Below are positions 28,497-36,592 of a stretch of 64,000 bases of DNA, one piece after another. The notes below the pieces were generated by a model that saw nothing but the letters and a program-made list of their open reading frames with translations, searched no databases and was not told the DNA's origin. Where the stretch lies: NCBI GenBank assembly GCA_964388575.1, contig CAYMAZ010000008.1:39296-103295 (forward strand), read 5' to 3'. This stretch comes from CAYMAZ01 sp964388575 (GTDB lineage: Bacteria > Bacteroidota > Bacteroidia > Bacteroidales > DTU049). A program made the position numbers and the translations under genes. Numbering within the stretch: the first letter of the stretch is position 1; each line of letters opens with the position of its first letter.

Positions 28497-28733
28497 ATGG
28501 CAAGAATATGTCAACTTACAGGAAAGAAGCTTATTTCAGGACATCATGTTTCTCACTCAAATGTGAAAACCAAACGTAAATTTTATCCTAACTTGCAGAT
28601 CAAACGATATTTTATTCCTGAAGAAAACAGATGGGTCACATTGAAACTGAGCACTTCAGCCATGCGCAGCATTAATAAAAACGGTATTTCTGCTGAAATT
28701 AAAAAGGCCATACAAAAAGGGTTAATAAAATAA
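28497..28733 (+). CDS. rpmB: 50S ribosomal protein L28
   Basis: A 78-residue protein of standard length. It begins MARICQLTGKK, then GHHVSHSNVKTKRKFYPNLQ, and continues with the family's RWVTLKLSTSAMRSI segment. It binds 23S rRNA in the large subunit. In many Bacteroidota rpmB is followed by rpmG (L33) and a small DUF4295 gene; here it is followed 8 bases later by the convergent ubiD. The gene thus appears to be a single transcription unit with its own promoter and terminator. Confidence 0.95.
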   Translation: MARICQLTGKKLISGHHVSHSNVKTKRKFYPNLQIKRYFIPEENRWVTLKLSTSAMRSINKNGISAEIKKAIQKGLIK

Positions 28734-28741
28734 TATATATT

Positions 28742-30595
28742 TTATTTTTCATAAAGATAACCCTCATTGAGGGTTATTTTTTTGTACAATCGTGACGGCG
28801 ACTCGACAAACTGATCAGGGAATATTTTACACCAAAGCTGATCAATCCGATTCATTGTTTTTTCGTCCATCACAATCACATTTGGCCGTGGCTTAATAAT
28901 GCCGTCAGAAGCAACAGTCTTCATGGTCCCATCAAATCCGGCAACATACAATCCATCTGATTGCGCAATGTACAAATCCTTTTCAGGGTCAAAATTGGCA
29001 AGAAACATCCACAAACGGTCCTTCATGTTCAAAATCTGACATTGATTATCCAGATAAATTACATACTGAATTTTCAGTGATGCATTATCAACAAGTTGTA
29101 GATGCAGATCCCTGACTGACGGAACAATGTTTTTGTCAATAAATACAAACATTAATGGATTCCCATATTCCTGAAAATGAATTTCAGTTGTACATGATTC
29201 AACATGATCGACTTTTACAGTAAGATCAGAAACTGACATCGTTTTAATATGAGTTGCATCAATGCCCATTTTTTTTCCGTAAATTGCTACAGAATTTGCA
29301 TGATCAAGGACATCAAGAGGTCCATACATAAAATGAAAATCACGCGGAAATATTGTGTTTTGCAGGACTGACCTGATGACTTCATCCGGATTTCTGACAT
29401 CAATATCTTCCCCAACAACAATAATATTTCTCACAAACATCATCTGTCCGGCTCCCCACATTGCATTCATGACTTTGACTGCCTGACCGGGATATTCCTT
29501 ACGGATACTTACAATTGCCAGATTATGAAATCCTCCTTCCACGGGCATATACATATCAACAATTTCCGGAATAATTAATTTTCTGATCAATGGAAGAAAT
29601 AATTGTTCCGTAGCTTCACCGAGATATGCATCTTCCATTGGTGGAATTCCAACAACTGTTGCCGGATACACTGCATCCTTTCTATGAGAAATATGAGTTA
29701 TATGAAACACAGGATAAGCATCGGGCAAACTGTAAAATCCTGTATGATCACCGAAGGGACCTTCTGTAACCAGATCCTCATCTGGATTGATATAGCCTTC
29801 TATGACAAAATCAACATCTTCAGGCACTTCTATATCACTTGTCATACATTTGACAAGTTTAACCTTTTTCTTTCTTAGAAATCCAGCAAAAGCATATTCT
29901 GTAATCATTTCAGGCAGAGGTGCCGTTGCGCAGTAAGTATATACAGGGTCTCCACCTAGTGTAACAACAACTGGCATTCTTTTACCAAGCTTTTTATATT
30001 TCCGGAAATGAGCTGCACCGCCCTTATGTCTGTGCCAGTGCATTCCCGTTGAACCCGAATTAAACACCTGCATTCTGTACATACCAATATTTGTCTGATG
30101 TGTTTCAGGATCAACTGTATGAACCATAGGAAGTGTAATAAATTTACCTCCGTCATAAGGCCAGCACTTCAATATAGGTATTTTGTTCAAATCAGGCTCA
30201 TGCATTTGTACTTCAAAACATTTTCCAATTCCTTTACTATGTTTAGGCATTGCATAGAACAACTCCCGAACCTGCCCCATCATTTTTAGCTTACCAGAAA
30301 TTCCTTCCGGTAACGAGGTAATAAGAGCAAATAAGCCATTCAACCTTCTTTCATACTCCTCATAACTTTCTAGTCCCAGGGCTGATAAAGTCCTTGATGT
30401 ACTGCCGAATGTATTCATCAACACAGGAAATTGAGTGCCATTGTTCGTAAACAGAATGGCTTTCCCTCCGATTTTTGACAATCTGTCAGTAATTTCTGTC
30501 ATTTCATACTCCGGTGAAATTCTCTCTTTAACTCTGACCAATTCACCTTTCCGTTCCAAATAAAGGATATAATCGTGCAATGAAGTATATGACAT
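28742..30595 (-). CDS. UbiD family decarboxylase
   Basis: 617 residues from the ATG at 30595. Longer frames upstream run antisense through tpx and look unlike protein. UbiD enzymes use prenylated FMN to decarboxylate aromatic or unsaturated acids; in Bacteroidota they are often linked to menaquinone-type pathways. The family motif EGPFGDHTGFYS, the substrate-facing GMYRMQVF and HWHRHKGGAAH regions and the DIDVRNPDEVIRSV segment are present. The prFMN maker UbiX is not in the window. Its last codons coincide with the rpmB terminator. A -7 box lies 33 bases upstream. Confidence 0.9.
   Translation of the reverse strand: MSYTSLHDYILYLERKGELVRVKERISPEYEMTEITDRLSKIGGKAILFTNNGTQFPVLMNTFGSTSRTLSALGLESYEEYERRLNGLFALITSLPEGISGKLKMMGQVRELFYAMPKHSKGIGKCFEVQMHEPDLNKIPILKCWPYDGGKFITLPMVHTVDPETHQTNIGMYRMQVFNSGSTGMHWHRHKGGAAHFRKYKKLGKRMPVVVTLGGDPVYTYCATAPLPEMITEYAFAGFLRKKKVKLVKCMTSDIEVPEDVDFVIEGYINPDEDLVTEGPFGDHTGFYSLPDAYPVFHITHISHRKDAVYPATVVGIPPMEDAYLGEATEQLFLPLIRKLIIPEIVDMYMPVEGGFHNLAIVSIRKEYPGQAVKVMNAMWGAGQMMFVRNIIVVGEDIDVRNPDEVIRSVLQNTIFPRDFHFMYGPLDVLDHANSVAIYGKKMGIDATHIKTMSVSDLTVKVDHVESCTTEIHFQEYGNPLMFVFIDKNIVPSVRDLHLQLVDNASLKIQYVIYLDNQCQILNMKDRLWMFLANFDPEKDLYIAQSDGLYVAGFDGTMKTVASDGIIKPRPNVIVMDEKTMNRIDQLWCKIFPDQFVESPSRLYKKITLNEGYLYEK
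28757..28783 (+). terminator. rpmB intrinsic terminator
   Basis: A perfect inverted repeat: ATAACCCTCA (28757-28766) and TGAGGGTTAT (28768-28777) around one base, giving a stem of eight or more pairs with a tight loop, followed by a run of seven T (28777-28783). It lies 24 bases after the rpmB stop and inside the C-terminal codons of convergent ubiD. Confidence 0.85.
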
Positions 30596-30611
30596 ATGAT
30601 TAATAATGTAT

Positions 30612-30635
30612 GATTTTTGATAATGAACAAAATTA
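30612..30635. promoter_or_regulatory. Divergent ubiD/tpx promoter region
   Basis: On the minus strand TAATTTTG (30628-30635) is an exact -7 box for ubiD. On the plus strand GATTTTTG (30612-30619, one mismatch) could serve tpx at 30657. The two would overlap, with transcripts crossing each other. Confidence 0.45.
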
Positions 30636-30656
30636 ATGATAAAAAAACAATTGACT

Positions 30657-31163
30657 ATGAAAACTACCGTAGGAGTTATTGAATTAAACGGCAACCCGCT
30701 GACACTTGTTGGAGAAATGGTTAAAAAAGGTGATGCTGCTCTCGATTTTACTGTAATGACAAACGAATTGAAACCGGTTAAACTCAGTGAATTTTCTGGA
30801 AAAAAAATTATACTTTCAATAATGCCATCAGTTGATACCCCAGTATGCGCAGCACAAACAAGAAGATTTAACGAAGAAGCCGCCAGGCTTGACAATGTGG
30901 TGGTTGTCACCCTGTCAGTGGATCTTCCATTTGCACTTGCCCGTTTTTGCGGAAATGAAGGCATTCAAAACGCGCTCACACTTTCTGATTACAGAGACAG
31001 AGACTTTGGACATAAATATGGTTTTTACATACAGGAACTTGGGCTACTTGCACGTGGTATCATTGTCATCAATGAAGAAGGCAAAGTGATACACGTAGAA
31101 TATGTTAAGGAAGTTGGAAACGAACCTGATTACGATGCTGCTATAAAAGCACTGCAATCATAA
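30657..31163 (+). CDS. tpx: Thiol peroxidase, atypical 2-Cys peroxiredoxin
   Basis: 168 residues from the ATG at 30657, the same length as E. coli Tpx; an ATG seven codons earlier is less likely. It reduces hydrogen peroxide and alkyl hydroperoxides using thioredoxin. The peroxidatic cysteine C64 lies in PSVDTPVCAAQT and the resolving C98 in ARFCGNEG, matching C61 and C95 of the E. coli enzyme. NGNPLTLVG near the N-terminus and PDYDAAIKAL at the end are family features. It is monocistronic and convergent with ald. Confidence 0.95.
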   Translation: MKTTVGVIELNGNPLTLVGEMVKKGDAALDFTVMTNELKPVKLSEFSGKKIILSIMPSVDTPVCAAQTRRFNEEAARLDNVVVVTLSVDLPFALARFCGNEGIQNALTLSDYRDRDFGHKYGFYIQELGLLARGIIVINEEGKVIHVEYVKEVGNEPDYDAAIKALQS

Positions 31164-31202
31164 ACCTTTATACATCATTAAAATGTCACGGCTTTAGATT
31201 TA

Positions 31203-31237
31203 TTGCACCGTCATCTGAACAAAGGATGTTGGTGCAA
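31203..31237. terminator. Stem-loop between convergent tpx and ald
   Basis: Arms TTGCACC (31203-31209) with CATC (31212-31215), and GATG (31225-31228) with GGTGCAA (31231-31237), give 7 plus 4 base pairs separated by a 2x2 internal loop. There is no T-run on either strand, so it may be a 3' end stabiliser or a weak terminator. Confidence 0.4.
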
Positions 31238-31239
31238 AA

Positions 31240-32454
31240 CTATCTCATAAATGCAGCAATTATAAGGTCAATATCCTGATAAGGCAAATTAAATGTGTCG
31301 CCAATGTTTTTATTTGTCAGTATCCCGTTGAACAAATACGCACCTTTTCTAAAACCAGGTTCATGAATCATATATTTGTCAATACTCCCGATAGCCCCAA
31401 TTTCAAGAATGACAGGTGTAAAAAAGTTACTCAGGGCAAATGAAGCAGTTCTCGGAACACGGGAAGGCATATTCGGCACACAATAGTGTGTTACACCATT
31501 AAACTGAAACACCGGATTGTTATGTGTTGTTGGTATTGATGTGGCAATACATCCACCCTGATCAATTGAGGCATCAATAATGATACTCCCTTTTTTCATT
31601 CCAAGCACCATTTCTTCAGAAACAACAACGGGTGAGCGTCCATTTTTGCTGTGAAGTGCTCCGATAAGCACATCAGTTGTTTTCAAAGCCTTCTGTAACA
31701 CTTTGGGATGGATGATTGAAGTATATAATCGAGTACCAAGACATGACTGAAGTGATTTCAGCTTGTAAAGCTTATTGTCAAAAACCTTGACGTTAGCCCC
31801 CAATCCCAATGCTGCACGAGCAGCAAACTCACCAACTGCTCCAGCTCCGATAACGACAACTTCTGTTGGTGTAATTCCGGTCACACTTCCAAAGATAACA
31901 CCTCTTCCAAAATCAGAACGGCTTAAATATTCTGCAGCTATCTGTATTGCAGTATAACCGGCAATTTCACTCATAGAATACAATACAGGAAACATCCCAG
32001 TATTATCCTTAATCATTTCAAAACCAAAAGCCGTCATTTTTTTCTGCATGAGTGCTTTGAAATACTCCGGGGTCTGAACTGTGGAATGCAGTGCAGAAAT
32101 TACAGTTTTTCCGTTTCCCATCATTCCGATTTCGGGAAGAGTCAGAGGTGCGATTTTCAAAACAACAGAAGCTTCAAAAACAGATTTTGCATCATCAGCA
32201 ATCTCAGCTCCCGCTTCTGAATACTCTTCATCCCTGAACCCGGCAAGTTGCCCTGCAGCTCTTTCCACAATCACTCTGTGTCCGTTTTCAACAATAACCT
32301 GAATACTTTCAGGACATAGGGCCACTCTGTTTTCCTGAAATGAATGTTCACGCGGAACACCAATCACAAGCGATGATTTTGAAGTCTTCACCTCCAGCTT
32401 TTCCTCCTGAGGGAGCAATCCGCTGCTTTGAAACAACATAGAACTCTTTTCCAT
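31240..32454 (-). CDS. ald: Alanine dehydrogenase
   Basis: A 404-residue NAD-dependent enzyme that interconverts alanine and pyruvate plus ammonia. It has the AlaDh/PNT N-terminal domain (VIGVPREHSFQENRVALCPE, then GAEIADDAKSVFE) and the NAD domain with VVVIGAGAVGEFAARAALGLGA. IIDASIDQGGCI and PNMPSRVPRTAS are family signatures. It is slightly longer than the usual 370 residues, with a 25-residue N-terminal extension. It is the last gene of porX-tsaE-ald, 12 bases after tsaE. Confidence 0.93.
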   Translation of the reverse strand: MEKSSMLFQSSGLLPQEEKLEVKTSKSSLVIGVPREHSFQENRVALCPESIQVIVENGHRVIVERAAGQLAGFRDEEYSEAGAEIADDAKSVFEASVVLKIAPLTLPEIGMMGNGKTVISALHSTVQTPEYFKALMQKKMTAFGFEMIKDNTGMFPVLYSMSEIAGYTAIQIAAEYLSRSDFGRGVIFGSVTGITPTEVVVIGAGAVGEFAARAALGLGANVKVFDNKLYKLKSLQSCLGTRLYTSIIHPKVLQKALKTTDVLIGALHSKNGRSPVVVSEEMVLGMKKGSIIIDASIDQGGCIATSIPTTHNNPVFQFNGVTHYCVPNMPSRVPRTASFALSNFFTPVILEIGAIGSIDKYMIHEPGFRKGAYLFNGILTNKNIGDTFNLPYQDIDLIIAAFMR

Positions 32455-32466
32455 AATTTGAAAAAA

Positions 32467-32889
32467 TTACAAAACCTGTATTATACGTGATTTGTCAAAC
32501 ACATTCAGCGTCATTTTTACCCTTAAAACATCGTGTGTGAGGGCACTTTCAATATTTTCTGCCCATTCTATGAAACAATAATTGCCGCTATTAAAATACT
32601 CCTCATAGCCAATATTCATAAAGTCAATAAATTTTTCAATTCTATAACAATCAAAATGATACAGTTCATCACCATCCTGATTCCTGTATACATTGATAAC
32701 AGAAAATGTCGGGCTTTTAGTGTCTGATTTCACACCCAACACACGACATAACGCCTTGATAAATGTTGTTTTACCAACCCCCATCTCTCCATAAAAAGCA
32801 AATATTCTTACTTCAGAAAACTGCTCAATAAACTCTTTTGCAACAGTTTCAATTTCAGACAACGAACTGATGATATAATAATTTTTCAT
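32467..32889 (-). CDS. tsaE: tRNA threonylcarbamoyladenosine biosynthesis protein TsaE
   Basis: A 140-residue P-loop ATPase needed with TsaB and TsaD to make t6A37 in tRNAs that read ANN codons. The Walker A motif is GEMGVGKTTFIK. The family motifs SPTFSVINVY, LYHFDCYRI and the C-terminal NYCFIEWAE are present, and the length is standard. Its start lies 3 bases after the porX stop, so translation is probably coupled. The other t6A genes are not in the window. Confidence 0.95.
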   Translation of the reverse strand: MKNYYIISSLSEIETVAKEFIEQFSEVRIFAFYGEMGVGKTTFIKALCRVLGVKSDTKSPTFSVINVYRNQDGDELYHFDCYRIEKFIDFMNIGYEEYFNSGNYCFIEWAENIESALTHDVLRVKMTLNVFDKSRIIQVL

Positions 32890-32892
32890 ACT

Positions 32893-34449
32893 TTACCTGG
32901 CCTTTAAAACGATCACTGGTGAAAGTATCTCTTCCAGAGAAATTCCACCATGCTGAAAAGTATTACTGAAATATCTTACAAAGTGATTATAATTGTTCGG
33001 ATAAACCAGATAATCATACCCTTTGCAAAAAACGTAAGAAGTACTCACATTTGGTTTAGGAAGATAAATTTCAGCAGGATTTGTAACTTCATACACATTT
33101 TTTGAATCATAATTCAGATTTTTGCCGTACTTAAATCTGATGTTTGTATTTGTTTCCCTGTCTCCAATTATTTTAATGGGGTTCTTAATCTGAACAGAAC
33201 CATGATCCGTTGTAAGAACAACTGTCACTTTCTTCTCTGATAAAAATTGCATAATGTCAAATAAGGGTGAATGCTGAAACCAGGATAGGGTAAGTGACCG
33301 GTAAGCAGCTTCGTCATCAGCCAGCTCCTTGATAATATCCATCTCAGTCCGGGCATGGGATATCATGTCAACAAAATTGTAAACAATAACGTTGAGTTTG
33401 TTAGCCATAAGATTGGATAATTGTTCTGACAGTTTTTTGCCTGCCTGAAGATTGAGAATTTTATTGAAAGAAAATTTATAATTCTTTCCAAGTCTCTGAA
33501 GTTGCTCTGCCAGCAATTCCTTTTCATAAAAGTTTTTTGAATGCTCATCATCTTCATCTTCAACCCAGAACCCGGGATATCGCTTTTGAATTTCTGTAGG
33601 CATCATTCCCGAGAACATTGCATTTCTGGAATATTGTGTAACTGATGGAATAATGGAATAAAAAATATCATCACTTTCAACGTAAAATAATTGTTCTATT
33701 TCAGGTTGTAAAATCTTCCATTGATCATACCTGAGATTGTCAATAACGATCAGAAATGTTGTGTTATTCTCTTCAACAACTGGAAACAATTTACTTCGAA
33801 GTAATGTATGTGAAAAAACAGGCTTATCCTTTGTGTCAGGATGAATCCAGTTCTTATAATGATCAATAAAATACTTTGAAAAAACTGAGTTTGCCTCTTC
33901 TTTTTGCATTGTCAGGATGTCGCGAATTCCTGAATCACTTGAATTCTGAAGATTTACTTCCCAGTAAACCATTTTTTTGTATAGTTCCACCCATTCTTTG
34001 TGATCAAGGCGGCCTGATATTTCCATCCCAATTTGCCTGAATTCACGCTGATAATCCATTGTCGTTTTCTGATCTAGCAATTTTTTTTCTTCCAGATTTT
34101 TCTTTAAACAAAGAAGAATCTGGTTGGGATTAACAGGCTTAATCAGATAATCATCAATTTTTGAACCGATGGCATCATCCATGATTGATTCTTCCTCACT
34201 CTTTGTTATCATTACCACCGGTAGTGCAGGTCTCAGTGCTTTAATTTTTGGTAAAACTTCAATTCCTGACATTCCGGGCATATTCTCATCAAGAAAAACA
34301 ATATCCAGTCTCTGATCTTTGATCAGATCAAGTGCATCAATAGCGTTTGTGGCAGTCATTACATCATATCCTTTCTGCCCCAAAAAGATGATATGAGGTT
34401 TTAGAATTTCTATCTCATCATCAACCCACAAGATTCGTCTTTTTACCAT
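32893..34449 (-). CDS. porX: PorX: response regulator with PglZ phosphodiesterase domain
   Basis: 518 residues from the ATG at 34449; an upstream TTG at 34455 is less likely. An N-terminal receiver domain (ILWVDDEIE, phospho-acceptor D54 in FLDENMPGMSG, K of YLIKPVNP) is joined by helices to a PglZ/alkaline-phosphatase-type domain. This has metal-site residues in FLIVIDNLRYDQW and TTDHG, and a threonine, T271, in PSVTQYSRNAMFSG that corresponds to the catalytic threonine reported for PorX. PorX controls the T9SS and in other species cleaves oligonucleotides. The sensor kinase PorY is not in the window. A -7 box lies 46 bases upstream. Confidence 0.93.
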   Translation of the reverse strand: MVKRRILWVDDEIEILKPHIIFLGQKGYDVMTATNAIDALDLIKDQRLDIVFLDENMPGMSGIEVLPKIKALRPALPVVMITKSEEESIMDDAIGSKIDDYLIKPVNPNQILLCLKKNLEEKKLLDQKTTMDYQREFRQIGMEISGRLDHKEWVELYKKMVYWEVNLQNSSDSGIRDILTMQKEEANSVFSKYFIDHYKNWIHPDTKDKPVFSHTLLRSKLFPVVEENNTTFLIVIDNLRYDQWKILQPEIEQLFYVESDDIFYSIIPSVTQYSRNAMFSGMMPTEIQKRYPGFWVEDEDDEHSKNFYEKELLAEQLQRLGKNYKFSFNKILNLQAGKKLSEQLSNLMANKLNVIVYNFVDMISHARTEMDIIKELADDEAAYRSLTLSWFQHSPLFDIMQFLSEKKVTVVLTTDHGSVQIKNPIKIIGDRETNTNIRFKYGKNLNYDSKNVYEVTNPAEIYLPKPNVSTSYVFCKGYDYLVYPNNYNHFVRYFSNTFQHGGISLEEILSPVIVLKAR

Positions 34450-34485
34450 AAACAACTGTTATTTAAAGTTTTATGAAGAAATTTT

Positions 34486-34503
34486 CAAAAGTATTCAAAG
34501 ATA
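34486..34503 (-). promoter_or_regulatory. Putative porX -7 boxes (two)
   Basis: Minus strand: TATCTTTG (34496-34503) and TACTTTTG (34486-34493) both match TAnnTTTG upstream of porX. The gap 34450-34643 shows nothing else I can name. Confidence 0.45.
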
Positions 34504-34643
34504 CAAAATTTTAATGAACTTAACGTATATTCTGGGAAGATATTTTTCATCTCACAACAGGCAATAATGATTTCAGGTATTTCTATCAATCTTGCTTTAC
34601 ATAATAAAAAAAACAATTAATTTTGGATGTCAAAATCTCTGAA

Positions 34644-35909
34644 ATGTCAAAAAACAAACGTAAAATATTCAATGATCCAGTTTATGGATTCATTACCATT
34701 CCTGATGAAATGATTTTTGACATTATTGAACACCCATACTTTCAAAGACTACGTAGAATTCAACAACTGGGATTAACTCACTATGTATACCCAGGGGCCC
34801 TGCACACAAGATTTCACCATGCTCTTGGAGCAATGCATCTTATGAATAATGCCCTGGAAATGATCAGATCAAAAGGAACTGATGTCACAGATAATGAGTT
34901 TCTGAATGCAACAATCGCAATTCTTCTTCATGATATCGGACATGGTCCCTTTTCTCACGCACTGGAACACTCAATTGTGAGCAATCTCAGCCATGAGGAC
35001 ATTTCTCATGCAATTATGATGTTTCTTAACAGCCATTTTAATAACTCCCTTGAAAATGCACTTCAAATTTTCAGCGGCACTTATCCAAGAGCTTTCTTTC
35101 ATCAACTGGTATCAGGCCAACTTGATGTTGACAGACTGGATTATCTTACGCGTGACAGCTTCTTTACCGGCGTTTCGGAAGGCATAATAGGAACAGAACG
35201 CATCATTAAAATGATCAATGTTTTTGAAAATGAACTTGTTATTGAGGAAAAGGGTATCTATTCCATCGAGAAATTTTTGATTTCACGTCAATTGATGTAT
35301 TGGCAGGTTTATCTTCATAAAACAGTCATTTCTGCTGAAGTGCTCCTTACAAAAACATTACAGAGAGCCCAATATCTATGCAGTTCAGGCGAGCCTGTTT
35401 CGTGTTCTCCACAACTTGAACCATTTCTCAGAAAAAAAATCACAAAAGAAGAGTTTATTTCTGATCACTTTTATTTACAGCAATTTTGTTCATTGGACGA
35501 CTTTGATATCATTTCATCAATAAAGCTATGGATGAACAGTAAGGACAGAGTTCTCAGCAACCTCAGCCAAAGAGTGATTCATCGCAGATTGTTCAGGACG
35601 ATTCTGACTGAAAAAAAAATTCAGTCAGAAAGGTTTGAAAGGATCATTTTAGATGTCTCAAAACTTATGAATTTTTCTGTTCAGGAAACTTCCTGTTTTT
35701 TTGAGCATGGCACCATCAGTGCACAAGCATACGACCCAGAACACAATCCCATAAAGATTTTTTATCGCGATGGATCCATTCAGGATGTGACCGATGTGTC
35801 ATCAACGATCAACCTTGGGTTAATCTCAGGTCAGAAAACGAAATATTATCTGACATTTCCAAAAGAATATTTTGAAATTATTAACAAACACACCGAAGGA
35901 TTGTTATGA
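34644..35909 (+). CDS. HD domain phosphohydrolase (dGTPase-like, COG1078 type)
   Basis: About 421 residues from the ATG at 34644; the TTG at 34623 would only add seven residues. The start MSKNKRKIFNDPVYGFITIP is typical of this group. Metal ligands of the HD fold are visible: HTRFHHALGAMHLM, then LLHDIGHGPFSH, and Asp in QLDVDRLDYLTRD. The family hydrolyses nucleotides; the substrate here is unknown. It begins a set of four genes whose stop and start codons overlap or nearly do, starting with the ATGA overlap with the sirtuin gene. Confidence 0.88.
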   Translation: MSKNKRKIFNDPVYGFITIPDEMIFDIIEHPYFQRLRRIQQLGLTHYVYPGALHTRFHHALGAMHLMNNALEMIRSKGTDVTDNEFLNATIAILLHDIGHGPFSHALEHSIVSNLSHEDISHAIMMFLNSHFNNSLENALQIFSGTYPRAFFHQLVSGQLDVDRLDYLTRDSFFTGVSEGIIGTERIIKMINVFENELVIEEKGIYSIEKFLISRQLMYWQVYLHKTVISAEVLLTKTLQRAQYLCSSGEPVSCSPQLEPFLRKKITKEEFISDHFYLQQFCSLDDFDIISSIKLWMNSKDRVLSNLSQRVIHRRLFRTILTEKKIQSERFERIILDVSKLMNFSVQETSCFFEHGTISAQAYDPEHNPIKIFYRDGSIQDVTDVSSTINLGLISGQKTKYYLTFPKEYFEIINKHTEGLL

Positions 35910-36592
35910 AACAGAAAATTGCAGTTCTCACAGGTGCGGGAATCAGTGCTGAAAGTGGTATCTCAACATTCAGAGATTCTGATGGATTATGGAATAATCA
36001 CCGTATCGAAGATGTGGCCACTTTTGAAGCCTGGCAACGAAACCCTCAGCTTGTAATGGATTTTTACAACCAACGTCGCAAACAACTCATAGAAGTTGAA
36101 CCCAATGCAGCTCATATGGTTTTAAAAAAACTCGAAGAAAAATTTGATGTAACGATTGTAACTCAAAATGTTGACAATCTGCACGAAAGAGCAGGATCCT
36201 CAAAAGTTATTCATCTGCATGGGGAGCTGACAAAAGCAAGAAGTTCTGTTGATGATTCTCTGATTTATAATATAAATGGATGGGAACTGAACATTGGAGA
36301 CAAATGTGAAAAGGGTTCACAACTTCGCCCTCACATTGTGTGGTTTGGAGAAATGATTCCCGCACTTGAAGAGGCAATTCCGATTATGAGTGATTGTGAT
36401 ATAATGATTATTGCCGGCACATCGTTGGTTGTATTTCCTGCTGCCGGACTTGTTCATTATATTAAACCCGGAACTCCGGTTTTTCTTGTTGATCCTAAAG
36501 GATCAGGTATGCATATCCCAAATCTGACTGTCATTCCGGAAAAAGCAACAACAGGCATGCAAAAAATTATTGAGCTCCTAATGTCCTCATGA
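35906..36592 (+). CDS. cobB: Sirtuin-type NAD-dependent protein deacylase
   Basis: A 228-residue sirtuin with TGAGISAESGISTFR (residues 9-23), NVDNLHERAG (88-97) and the catalytic histidine in VIHLHGEL (H105). Y54-x2-R57 in DFYNQRRK matches the Tyr/Arg pair of class III sirtuins, which remove succinyl and malonyl groups. The expected four zinc-binding cysteines are absent; only two cysteines exist in the whole protein. The gene overlaps its neighbours on both sides by ATGA, so translation is coupled. Symbol by homology. Confidence 0.88.
   Translation: MKQKIAVLTGAGISAESGISTFRDSDGLWNNHRIEDVATFEAWQRNPQLVMDFYNQRRKQLIEVEPNAAHMVLKKLEEKFDVTIVTQNVDNLHERAGSSKVIHLHGELTKARSSVDDSLIYNINGWELNIGDKCEKGSQLRPHIVWFGEMIPALEEAIPIMSDCDIMIIAGTSLVVFPAAGLVHYIKPGTPVFLVDPKGSGMHIPNLTVIPEKATTGMQKIIELLMSS

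Noticed and set aside
30596..30964. N-terminal extension of the UbiD reading frame by 123 codons
   Set aside because: It runs antisense through tpx, has low-complexity composition, and the conserved UbiD start MSYTSLHDY is at 30595 with a -7 box between.
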